A stretch of DNA of 64,000 nt, taken from the IMG/VR virus record IMGVR_UViG_3300050034_000187, positions 124,001 through 188,000 of that record, one strand, 5' to 3'. This DNA comes from a virus. The notes below the pieces were generated by a model. The model did no database searches. It was not told the origin of the DNA and saw only the letters and a program-made list of their open reading frames with translations. Every line of letters begins with the position of its first letter. Position 1 is the first letter of the stretch. A program made the position numbers and the translations under genes. Shown one piece after another: positions 15,205-21,113 of the stretch.

Positions 15205-15233
15205 TTGACAAATCAGTTGATATTTGATATTAT
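15205..15233 (+). promoter_or_regulatory. Sigma70-like promoter
   Basis: TTGACA (15205-15210), 17-base spacer, TATTAT (15228-15233); serves the ATG at 15259. Confidence 0.8.
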
Positions 15234-15258
15234 TAGTATGTTGATAAGGAGATTAATT

Positions 15259-15444
15259 ATGAATTACAAAAATCTGATTGAAACGAATATTTCACTGCGG
15301 ACTCAGCTTAAATATAAATTGGACATTGAGCCGGACTACCAGTTGGCAGAAGAGATTGAGAAGGCGCTGCTCGCGACCCTTCCCACCGACGTTGAACTTG
15401 CCAAGGATGAGAACCAACAGTTGGCCGTATTGCTTCTTCGGTAA
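15259..15444 (+). CDS. Small helical protein (61 aa)
   Basis: ATG after AAGGAGA. Nearly all helix with periodic Leu (LIETNISLRTQLKYKL, YQLAEEIEKALLATL, QQLAVLLLR). The GC content is higher than in neighbours in the middle part. Unknown function. Confidence 0.6.
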   Translation: MNYKNLIETNISLRTQLKYKLDIEPDYQLAEEIEKALLATLPTDVELAKDENQQLAVLLLR

Positions 15445-15473
15445 ATTGATGTTTCTTTATAAGGAGATTAATT

Positions 15474-15569
15474 ATGAAAGGTTTTCGAGGAGTCATTTTT
15501 GGAATTGCACTATCCTTGCCAGTTTGGATTGGTGCCATAATTCTCATTCGCTGGCTTAGCTTGCGATAA
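15474..15569 (+). CDS. Single-pass membrane mini-protein (31 aa)
   Basis: ATG after AAGGAGAT. After MKGFRG comes one hydrophobic helix (VIFGIALSLPVWIGAIILI) and a basic end RWLSLR. A typical phage membrane peptide; function unknown. Confidence 0.55.
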   Translation: MKGFRGVIFGIALSLPVWIGAIILIRWLSLR

Positions 15570-15588
15570 CCAATTGAGGAGGAATATT

Positions 15589-15945
15589 ATGTGGTTTTTT
15601 AATAAGAAAGCAACTCCCATTATTGAAAAGATTGTTCCATCACCACCAGAAATGCAAATCTATCTAAGTAGTGTCGAGTATAGGATTGGTCATTTGTGTG
15701 ACAATTGCTCCCATCTTGAATTCTTTCCAAAAGGGATTGTAAGTGAACAGTTGTGTAATCTTTGCGGTTCTATTGCCAACGCAACGGTGATCCGAGTACT
15801 CCATTATCAAATCGAAAATTTTGATAATGAATGCCTGAACTTCTTAAAAGATAAAGATTTTATTGTTGGCCGGAGTGATAGAACTGGCGGAAGATACATG
15901 ACGAAATATTTTCGCACCGATAAACCGATACCAAAGAAGGGATAA
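15589..15945 (+). CDS. Zinc-ribbon protein (118 aa)
   Basis: ATG at 15589 after GAGGAGGAA. HLCDNCSHLEF and QLCNLCGSIAN form two CxxC knuckles about 20 residues apart, a zinc ribbon, after a 40-residue N-terminus. The C-terminus is basic (RSDRTGGRYMTKYF). Probably a small nucleic-acid or protein adaptor; no closer identity. Confidence 0.65.
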   Translation: MWFFNKKATPIIEKIVPSPPEMQIYLSSVEYRIGHLCDNCSHLEFFPKGIVSEQLCNLCGSIANATVIRVLHYQIENFDNECLNFLKDKDFIVGRSDRTGGRYMTKYFRTDKPIPKKG

Positions 15946-15946
15946 T

Positions 15947-16129
15947 ATGAAGATTAAAATTGATCCGCATTATACTGGATGTGAAAGTGGTTATGTTAAT
16001 GTTAGCATTACCGATGATTTTGGTAAGATTGTAACTCACAAAATTGATCTTATTTCAGTATGTAATGCTATGGGAGGCGCAGTACATGGCATGAAGCTGC
16101 TTGCAGAAGCAGTCAATAAAGAGAACTAA
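15947..16129 (+). CDS. Small hypothetical protein (60 aa)
   Basis: Starts right after the zinc-ribbon gene, sharing its AAGGGAT site. Beta strands (MKIKIDPHYTG, GYVNVSITDDFGKIVTHKIDL) followed by a helix (HGMKLLAEAVNKEN). Not recognised. Confidence 0.6.
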   Translation: MKIKIDPHYTGCESGYVNVSITDDFGKIVTHKIDLISVCNAMGGAVHGMKLLAEAVNKEN

Positions 16130-16221
16130 ACTAAGAAATATGCGATATCGCACACATTGCCCATGGATTATTAATTCATTTATTCCAGCGGTTCCAACAA
16201 ATTAATTTAAGGAGATTAGTC

Positions 16222-16473
16222 ATGGGAGAATTTAAAAAACTGGAACAGGTGATTCCTAATAACACCGAATTTGATGGTTTCAAAGGCATGGCTCCCGGAA
16301 ATGACGATGGATATGGAAATAGTTATGTGAAATATTCGGATGCAATCGCAAGAGAGAACCTGCTCTTGGATGCTATAGAACGTGCCATTCTTGTTCTTGA
16401 CAATCTTCCGGGTATTTCCATTGATACCATCGGCCTGAAATATGTACATGAAAATATCAAAAATACGCAATAA
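16222..16473 (+). CDS. Small hypothetical protein (83 aa)
   Basis: ATG after AAGGAG. Acidic, glycine-rich first half (GFKGMAPGNDDGYGNSYVKY) and a helical second half (RENLLLDAIERAILVLDNL). No family recognised. Confidence 0.6.
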   Translation: MGEFKKLEQVIPNNTEFDGFKGMAPGNDDGYGNSYVKYSDAIARENLLLDAIERAILVLDNLPGISIDTIGLKYVHENIKNTQ

Positions 16474-16476
16474 TAA

Positions 16477-16505
16477 TTGACAATTGAGTTCAATCTTGCT
16501 ATTAT
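16477..16505 (+). promoter_or_regulatory. Leaderless promoter inside a 13-base-pair inverted repeat
   Basis: TTGACA (16477-16482), 17-base spacer, TATTAT (16500-16505), ATG at 16512 six bases later. GAGTTCAATCTTG (16486-16498) and CAAGATTGAACTC (16520-16532) are perfect inverted copies, so the -10 box and start codon both sit in the loop and the right arm is coding. Confidence 0.8.
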
Positions 16506-16511
16506 TAATAC

Positions 16512-17060
16512 ATGGAAAACAAGATTGAACTCGCCATATCCCCCCTCAAGAATGATGCAGTCAAATCTGCCTTGGCTATTGCGCATGATGATATTGAATC
16601 CGTTAAGAAAAATCTTGAAGCATCTGGGTGGGATCGCGAAAAAGTTGCCTCTTATCCGGCGTCCAATTGGGCAACTCCTTGCAAAGATTATCAAATGAAG
16701 GTTGAAATGTACAAATTTGTTTGCTCAATTACCGCCGGAGATGATAGCAAAAATTCTGGGTCGAGGAAGCTGAATGATCCATATTTTGTTGTGATGAGCA
16801 ATGCCGGGATTGATAATTATTTGGAGATGGTTGCAAGAGATGCCGGTTCTCGGTATGTTTCCTTCGTTGCAAAGATGGTGAAGAAAATTGGGGATGTGGC
16901 GGATGCTTCTTTGGAAGGCAACCATGTTTGGGGAAATAGCATTCTTACTATTACTCGCGAAGACGGTTCAAGGGAGCGGTGGTTCACTCAGCAGATCATC
17001 AATGTTTCTAAATGGGGTCGGCTGTTTAATCAATGGCCTTCGAGAAAGATGAAAGGATAA
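16512..17060 (+). CDS. Hypothetical protein (182 aa)
   Basis: No ribosome binding site; predicted to be translated from a leaderless mRNA. Helical N-terminus (MENKIELAIS...IAHDDIESVKKNLEASGW) and a central part FVVMSNAGIDNYLEMVARDAGSRYVSFVAKMVKKIGDV, then strand GNSILTITREDGSRERWFTQQI. Trp-rich C-terminus. It has the look of a compact phage enzyme or binding protein, but I recognise no motif. Confidence 0.7.
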   Translation: MENKIELAISPLKNDAVKSALAIAHDDIESVKKNLEASGWDREKVASYPASNWATPCKDYQMKVEMYKFVCSITAGDDSKNSGSRKLNDPYFVVMSNAGIDNYLEMVARDAGSRYVSFVAKMVKKIGDVADASLEGNHVWGNSILTITREDGSRERWFTQQIINVSKWGRLFNQWPSRKMKG

Positions 17061-17074
17061 TATAAAGTAATTTT

Positions 17075-17106
17075 GAAATGCTCCCATGGGATTTTGGGAG
17101 CATTTC
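17075..17106 (+). terminator. Hairpin (11 bp) after the gene at 16512
   Basis: GAAATGCTCCC (17075-17085) pairs with GGGAGCATTTC (17096-17106). There is a T4 run before the stem but no T run after it, so it is a weak terminator or an mRNA-stabilising hairpin. Confidence 0.55.
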
Positions 17107-17120
17107 TATGAGAAAGGTGA

Positions 17121-17126
17121 TATAAT
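17121..17126 (+). promoter_or_regulatory. Extended -10 element giving a leaderless mRNA
   Basis: TGATATAAT (TATAAT 17121-17126), the same sequence as at 12775, six bases before the ATG at 17133. Confidence 0.65.
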
Positions 17127-17132
17127 ATATCT

Positions 17133-17396
17133 ATGATTGATTCAGCCAAAGACGAAGCCATTCTCAAGGCAATGCCAGATTTGATGGAACTGGATTTTGA
17201 TTTGGATAAAACCGAATACTGTTCTTTGGAAGAAGCGCGAGATTGGTGCAAATTAAATGAAATTAGTACTCAAGTCAGATATAACAAATCAGTTTTCGGT
17301 GGAGTATATAATTCTGACGGAAAGAAGCTTCCGAGTAGTCCCAATAGGCAGTATAAAAATTCTGGTTGGGTTTCGTGGACAGAGTTATGGAAATAA
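17133..17396 (+). CDS. Single-repeat paralogue of the 12787 protein (87 aa)
   Basis: The first 30 residues (MIDSAKDEAILKAMPDLMELD...) and promoter match 12787 almost base for base. One repeat follows: SLEEARDWCKLNEIS, GGVYNSDGKKLPSSPN, and GWVSWTELWK. It equals the 12787 gene with repeats 1-2 removed, so recombination between repeats is the likely origin of one or the other. Confidence 0.75.
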   Translation: MIDSAKDEAILKAMPDLMELDFDLDKTEYCSLEEARDWCKLNEISTQVRYNKSVFGGVYNSDGKKLPSSPNRQYKNSGWVSWTELWK

Positions 17397-17399
17397 TTC

Positions 17400-17429
17400 T
17401 TGACATTCAATCATGCAACGGGGTATAAT
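17400..17429 (+). promoter_or_regulatory. Promoter giving a leaderless mRNA
   Basis: TTGACA (17400-17405), 18-base spacer, TATAAT (17424-17429); the ATG at 17436 is six bases downstream. Confidence 0.75.
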
Positions 17430-17435
17430 ATACAT

Positions 17436-17603
17436 ATGAATAATTCACAAAAGGTATGCGAGCATCGATGGAAATATTCTCTTGATTCTGCAAGTGATAG
17501 AGAAGTATTTTGTATTCATTGCGGGATGGTTGGAGAAGTTAACGATATAGAGCCACCAAATAATCCAGATGATATTATTGACGTATTTTATCCAGCAAGT
17601 TGA
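17436..17603 (+). CDS. Small zinc-knuckle protein (55 aa)
   Basis: CEHRWKYSLDSAS...FCIHCGMVG gives a C-H...CxxC zinc site, then an acidic tail (EPPNNPDDIIDVFYPAS). No ribosome binding site; leaderless. Function unknown. Confidence 0.6.
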   Translation: MNNSQKVCEHRWKYSLDSASDREVFCIHCGMVGEVNDIEPPNNPDDIIDVFYPAS

Positions 17604-17616
17604 TGAAAGGAGCACA

Positions 17617-17895
17617 ATGATTGTTAATAAATTCAAGGCACTAAAAGCAGTAGAAGCTGCAAGAACTCGCTTAATTAAGTTTGTATTGTCTGAAAAAGAA
17701 GAGTTTATCAATAAGCTCTTATTGCATCCCCGTAAATATTTTTTCTTTTTTAATGGTGCCCCATATACCAAGGCGCAAGCGGGTGAGAAGTGGTATACTT
17801 CAGATAAATTCCTAGCAGCAATGCAAATGTACACGGAAGAAGTATATTTGGATTTTTCTGAATACAAATTGTTGAGAACCTTTTTGGAGGCATGA
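17617..17895 (+). CDS. Hypothetical protein (92 aa)
   Basis: ATG at 17617 after AAAGGAG. Helical N-terminus (FKALKAVEAARTRLIKFVL), then HPRKYFFFFNGAPYTKAQAGEKWY. The 'RKYFFF(F/H)(N/H)G' segment recurs in the small protein at 20896. Unknown function. Confidence 0.6.
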   Translation: MIVNKFKALKAVEAARTRLIKFVLSEKEEFINKLLLHPRKYFFFFNGAPYTKAQAGEKWYTSDKFLAAMQMYTEEVYLDFSEYKLLRTFLEA

Positions 17896-17896
17896 T

Positions 17897-18094
17897 ATGA
17901 CGACAATTAAAATTCAATTGGAGAAATGTACTAGCGGTGTTATTTCCTGCCCGTATTGCGAAGAATCCAGAACAATGGGTGCCGGTTATGCAATGGATTA
18001 TCATTGCGGAAAGAATCATAAGGAAATTGCTCATTATGTTGAATTTAATTCTGAAATTCCTTCTGTTCCAACGTGGTGCCCCTGTAAAAGTTAA
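17897..18094 (+). CDS. Small cysteine/histidine-rich protein (65 aa)
   Basis: Starts after one base from the previous stop; GGAGG precedes. Cys pairs CPYC and CPC plus HCGKNH suggest one or two zinc sites. The C-terminal CPCKS is unusual. No family recognised. Confidence 0.6.
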   Translation: MTTIKIQLEKCTSGVISCPYCEESRTMGAGYAMDYHCGKNHKEIAHYVEFNSEIPSVPTWCPCKS

Positions 18095-18104
18095 GAAAGG
18101 AAAT

Positions 18105-18278
18105 ATGATGAAAATCCCAGAAGAAGTATTTGATGATTCCCTTTTTGAAAAGAAGATTAAACTTCAAAGTCTTAAAGTCGAGGAAGATCAATATACGTTA
18201 TTGTATATGTGGATCAAACAAGGAGTGATTAGCAAAAAAGAGTTTATTTACCTGATTGAACGGATTAATCATGATTGA
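18105..18278 (+). CDS. Small helical protein (57 aa)
   Basis: ATG at 18105 (a second at 18108) after AAAGGAAA. Acidic and helical: MKIPEEVFDDSLFEKKIKLQ, then LLYMWIKQGVISKKEFIYLIE. Overlaps the next gene by eight bases. Unknown. Confidence 0.55.
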   Translation: MMKIPEEVFDDSLFEKKIKLQSLKVEEDQYTLLYMWIKQGVISKKEFIYLIERINHD

Positions 18279-18498
18279 TTTCATTAAAAACTTTTGGCAT
18301 AGTTATCACACTATTATTTTGTGGATTGTCGTTGAAATTGCATTATCTTATCTAATTGGATTTGAATTTTGTCTGTGGTCACCAACTTCTATCTGCCCAT
18401 GGTATGGGACTATAACTATATTTTGGACAATTGGTGCGGATATACTTTGGTTTCTGGTTGGATGGGCTAAATTCATGGATTGGATTGATTTGAATTAA
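18271..18498 (+). CDS. Small membrane protein (75 aa)
   Basis: Two hydrophobic helices: IILWIVVEIALSYLIGFEF and TITIFWTIGADILWFLVGWA, rich in Trp, separated by a loop with two Cys (CLWSPTSICPWYG). Overlaps the preceding gene; probably coupled to it. Function unknown. Confidence 0.6.
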   Translation: MIDFIKNFWHSYHTIILWIVVEIALSYLIGFEFCLWSPTSICPWYGTITIFWTIGADILWFLVGWAKFMDWIDLN

Positions 18499-18518
18499 CA
18501 AGTAACAAAAGGAGAAAA

Positions 18519-18779
18519 ATGGCAGTAGAACAATTAGGACCGAGTGAAGTACAAAAACTTCGGGAACTTTTGCAAGAAAGTTTAAAGGTACGGCAGGAAT
18601 GTGATGATCTAAAATCATCCCTTTCTGAAACGATCTCGTGTATTTCTGAGGAGCTTTCTATTCCAAAGAAATATATTAGCAAAGCAATTCAAATTGCTTA
18701 TAAAGGGAAATTCAGCGATTCCGAGGAAGAGCTTGCGCAGATCGGTGAGATTCTTTCTAAGACTGGCTTCAAGGATTAA
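18519..18779 (+). CDS. Small coiled-coil protein with HTH-like end (86 aa)
   Basis: ATG after AAGGAGAAA. A long helix (SEVQKLRELLQESLKVRQECDDLKSSLSETI) is followed by SEELSIPKKYISKAIQIAYKG, which resembles a winged or simple helix-turn-helix. This layout recalls T4 DsbA-type double-strand DNA-binding proteins of late transcription, but the match is by overall shape only. Confidence 0.5.
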   Translation: MAVEQLGPSEVQKLRELLQESLKVRQECDDLKSSLSETISCISEELSIPKKYISKAIQIAYKGKFSDSEEELAQIGEILSKTGFKD

Positions 18780-18785
18780 TTTTAA

Positions 18786-18814
18786 TTGACATTTCCTCCG
18801 ATGTTTGCTATTAT
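18786..18814 (+). promoter_or_regulatory. Promoter in the loop of an RBS-masking inverted repeat
   Basis: TTGACA (18786-18791), 17-base spacer, TATTAT (18809-18814). TTTCCTCCGATG (18792-18803) is the perfect inverted copy of CATCGGAGGAAA (18820-18831), which contains the ribosome binding site GGAGGAA. Read-through mRNA would fold and hide this site; mRNA started here would not carry the left arm. Confidence 0.85.
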
Positions 18815-18838
18815 ATATTCATCGGAGGAAATACAAAA

Positions 18839-19090
18839 ATGATGTATCCTACTGTTCATTTAAACGGAACTTCGCAAAAGGATCTTCTAGGCCAATATTG
18901 TGAAATGGCGTATTCTCTGGGAAAAGCGTTGGATAAGATGCAAGAGAACGGTCCCCATGGGCGAGACTATTATCCGCAAGGAGATTCTGCTCTGTATAAG
19001 GCGCAGGATGAGCATCGGGATAGGTGCAATCGTCTATTGAAGATCAAGCAAGAGATTGAAGATATCATGTATCATATCAACGATATTTAA
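18839..19090 (+). CDS. Hypothetical protein (83 aa)
   Basis: ATG ATG at 18839/18842 after GGAGGAA. Product with helix MAYSLGKALDKMQENG, a GRDYYPQGDS loop and a charged helix DEHRDRCNRLLKIKQEIEDIMYHI. Expression is probably set by the promoter hairpin upstream. Not recognised. Confidence 0.65.
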   Translation: MMYPTVHLNGTSQKDLLGQYCEMAYSLGKALDKMQENGPHGRDYYPQGDSALYKAQDEHRDRCNRLLKIKQEIEDIMYHINDI

Positions 19091-19098
19091 AATAGTTG

Positions 19099-19127
19099 TT
19101 GACAGATTATAAAAGATCTGCTAATAT
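19099..19127 (+). promoter_or_regulatory. Sigma70-like promoter
   Basis: TTGACA (19099-19104), 17-base spacer, TAATAT (19122-19127); serves the ATG at 19169. Confidence 0.7.
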
Positions 19128-19168
19128 AAAGTTGTAATTAAAAATGTATTACCACAAGGAGATATATC

Positions 19169-19561
19169 ATGGCTAAGAGCAAGAATTTCGTAACATTTTC
19201 AGAGTTTCAAGAGTTTGCAAAGGCACAAAACATTCACAGCGTAACCGAGTTTCAAGCATTTCGCAAGGCAAATCCATCCTTCGCCCAAGGTGAAAAGAGC
19301 ATTCCATCAAACCCACAGGTTGCTTATAATACCTCGTGGGCGGTTCTGTTGGGAAAGACTCCCCGCACAACTTATGGTAAGAATTTTGTTACCGTGGATG
19401 AATTTAAGCAATTCCTTGCTGAGAAGAGTATTAAGACCTCAACCGAATTTGTTAAGTTTTATCATACAGCAGAGACTCGCCCGACCTTTGCAGAAAAGGA
19501 TATTCCATCGAATCCAACACACACTTTAAAGACAAATTGGAAGAGTCTTCTTTCAGCATAA
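19169..19561 (+). CDS. Two-repeat protein (IPSNP...W), 130 aa
   Basis: ATG after AAGGAGATA. Two repeats of about 60 residues: NFVTFSEFQEFAKAQNIHS...IPSNPQVAYNTSWAVLLG and NFVTVDEFKQFLAEKSIKT...IPSNPTHTLKTNWKSLLS. The pattern (acidic helix, then IPSNP, Y/L, W..LLG) is the same general repeat class as at 12787 and 17133, closer to the classical 'IPSNP...Y...W' form. Function unknown; may bind DNA. Confidence 0.7.
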   Translation: MAKSKNFVTFSEFQEFAKAQNIHSVTEFQAFRKANPSFAQGEKSIPSNPQVAYNTSWAVLLGKTPRTTYGKNFVTVDEFKQFLAEKSIKTSTEFVKFYHTAETRPTFAEKDIPSNPTHTLKTNWKSLLSA

Positions 19562-19591
19562 AATAGTGGGAGGAGAAAATCCTCCCATTTT
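19561..19591 (+). terminator. Rho-independent terminator
   Basis: TGGGAGGA (19567-19574) pairs with TCCTCCCA (19580-19587) with a GAAAA loop, followed by TTTTA. Directly after the stop of the two-repeat gene. Confidence 0.75.
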
Positions 19592-19597
19592 AAATAT

Positions 19598-19774
19598 ATG
19601 AAAATTATTGGCGATAACGAAACTATATTTTATTTCGACGAACATAGAAAATTTCATAGAGAAGATGGCCCAGCTATAATTTTCAAAGATGGCATAACTG
19701 TGTGGTTTTTTCATGATAAATTATTAAATGAAGAAGGCCCAACTGTTTGTATTTGGAGGGATAATGAAGAGTAA
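19598..19774 (+). CDS. Small 'HREDGPA' repeat protein (58 aa)
   Basis: ATG at 19598. The product has HRKFHREDGPAIIFKDG followed by VWFFHDKLLNEEGPTV, that is, two units of the 'hR.DGPA.i..dG...w...g.lh...GPA' repeat, a MORN-like module common in phages and some bacteria. No clear ribosome binding site apart from AAAT-rich sequence. Related to the gene at 20896. Confidence 0.6.
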   Translation: MKIIGDNETIFYFDEHRKFHREDGPAIIFKDGITVWFFHDKLLNEEGPTVCIWRDNEE

Positions 19775-19788
19775 GATCCAAACAATCA

Positions 19789-19966
19789 ATGAAAGAAGGT
19801 ATATGTTCGCAAAAGCTTAAAAACTATCCCTTCATCGGTTCTCTGCGCCGGAAAGAAACTTGCTATTGATATTTTGGTTGCAGATACTCCTTCTTTATTG
19901 GATATTCATGATGGGAATATTATGAGGCGCGGGAAAACTTTGGTATTTACAGATCCATGTTATTAA
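19789..19966 (+). pseudogene. Small gene with a frameshift at its start
   Basis: From ATG 19789 the frame ends after 27 codons, but one frame over reads KKVYVRKSLKTIPSSVLCAG..., LAIDILVADTPSLLDIHDG, MRRGKTLVFTDPCY and stops at 19966. Removing one A from the ATGAAAGAAGG run would give an intact 58-residue protein starting MKKVYVRKSL. A fresh frameshift, or a base-call error, is likely. Confidence 0.45.
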
Positions 19967-19976
19967 CGGAGAGTTT

Positions 19977-20903
19977 ATGAAGAAATTATTATTACTAGCA
20001 CTTCTACAATCCCCATTCTTGCTCTCCCAAGGCCCCGCCAAGCCGTTGGTAGACACAACTCAGTATGTTACCTATACTACCTATTTGAGTGAGCCACAGG
20101 TGTTTGAAAATGCAAAAGAAGTCCCAACAGAACGGTTTCATTTATTCATGCCCGGAGTTGCTAAAGTTAATTTAAGTGATAAATTTGGAGAGAATGAAAC
20201 TCCTAGATGGACGCTCACCGGAGAATTGCATCCAGCATGGCTTATTAAAGATACCAAACCATATCGAGAATATATTAGTATACGAGGATATGTTGATTTA
20301 GATAATGAATTAAATGCTAATCCAAATTCCATTAATCTAAGTATTCAAACAAATCTAAGAAATACTTCCTCGTTGAATAGACGATATTTTCGTGATCCAG
20401 AACTTAATTCAGATATAGTTGGATTTGAATATGATTATTCTCTTCATAATTTAAATTATATTTCTGGGGCAGATATTTTAGAACCATTTATTGTTTTACA
20501 TTCGGGAATGATTTTAATAAAAGGCGGAGCGGGAATGGTGGCGGGTCATCGAATTAAAGAAAATGATAAAACTAACTCCGATCCTATTTTAAGAATGACT
20601 ATTCGAGGGCAAGTGGCATATCAAACCAATGATGGATTTTCAATTACTGCAAAATTAAAAAGTGCATTGCCATTCTATGATGAGCCAGAAACTATTGAAG
20701 TGAGTACTACTAAGAAGCCGACAATTACTTATAGTACAACTCCAAGACATTATTTTACGATGGTGCTTGCCAAGAAAATGAATGCCTATGCCGCCATGTC
20801 TATTCAAGGAAACTGGGGAGAACTTCCCCCTAGTTTTTGGAATGTTAAACCAAATGTAACAATTGGTATTCTACTTACTAGCGGAGGAAACAAAAGTGAA
20901 TAG
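19977..20903 (+). CDS. Exported outer-membrane-like protein (308 aa)
   Basis: ATG after ACGGAGAG. Residues 1-18 (MKKLLLLALLQSPFLLSQ) form a signal peptide. The mature protein is built of alternating strands (INLSIQTNLRN, VGFEYDYSL, MTIRGQVAYQ, FSITAKLKSALPF, HYFTMVLAKKMNAYAAMSIQG, NVTIGILLTSG), as in beta-barrel outer-membrane proteins. Phage-encoded barrels can change the host surface and block later phages; this role is inferred only. Ends overlapping the GTG start of the next gene. Confidence 0.7.
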   Translation: MKKLLLLALLQSPFLLSQGPAKPLVDTTQYVTYTTYLSEPQVFENAKEVPTERFHLFMPGVAKVNLSDKFGENETPRWTLTGELHPAWLIKDTKPYREYISIRGYVDLDNELNANPNSINLSIQTNLRNTSSLNRRYFRDPELNSDIVGFEYDYSLHNLNYISGADILEPFIVLHSGMILIKGGAGMVAGHRIKENDKTNSDPILRMTIRGQVAYQTNDGFSITAKLKSALPFYDEPETIEVSTTKKPTITYSTTPRHYFTMVLAKKMNAYAAMSIQGNWGELPPSFWNVKPNVTIGILLTSGGNKSE

Positions 20904-21093
20904 CGGAAAATGGTCCAGAGATTCTGAAGGGAATACGTTTCATAAAGACTTATTTGGAAGATTGCATAATGAAATTTATCCAGCAGTTATCACAAATATA
21001 AGAAAATATTTCTTTTTTCATGGGCAGCAATTGATGTTGGAAGGCCCATCTGTATCAAGTTGGAAAGATAAAGAACATTTGAAAAGTAATTAA
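20896..21093 (+). CDS. Small repeat-type protein, GTG start (65 aa)
   Basis: GTG at 20896 after GCGGAGGAA, inside the end of the exported-protein gene. Sequence NTFHKDLFGRLHNEIYPAVI and RKYFFFHGQQLMLEGPS is a worn version of the 'H..dGPA' repeat seen at 19598 and shares RKYFFF with 17617. Function unknown. Confidence 0.55.
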   Translation: MNSGKWSRDSEGNTFHKDLFGRLHNEIYPAVITNIRKYFFFHGQQLMLEGPSVSSWKDKEHLKSN

Positions 21094-21107
21094 AATAAGG
21101 ATAAACT
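21079..21107 (+). promoter_or_regulatory. Weak promoter giving a leaderless polymerase mRNA
   Basis: TTGAAA (21079-21084), 17-base spacer, TAAACT (21102-21107), then six bases to the ATG at 21114. A weak AAGGA lies 12 bases before the ATG. Confidence 0.5.
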
Positions 21108-21113
21108 ATATCT

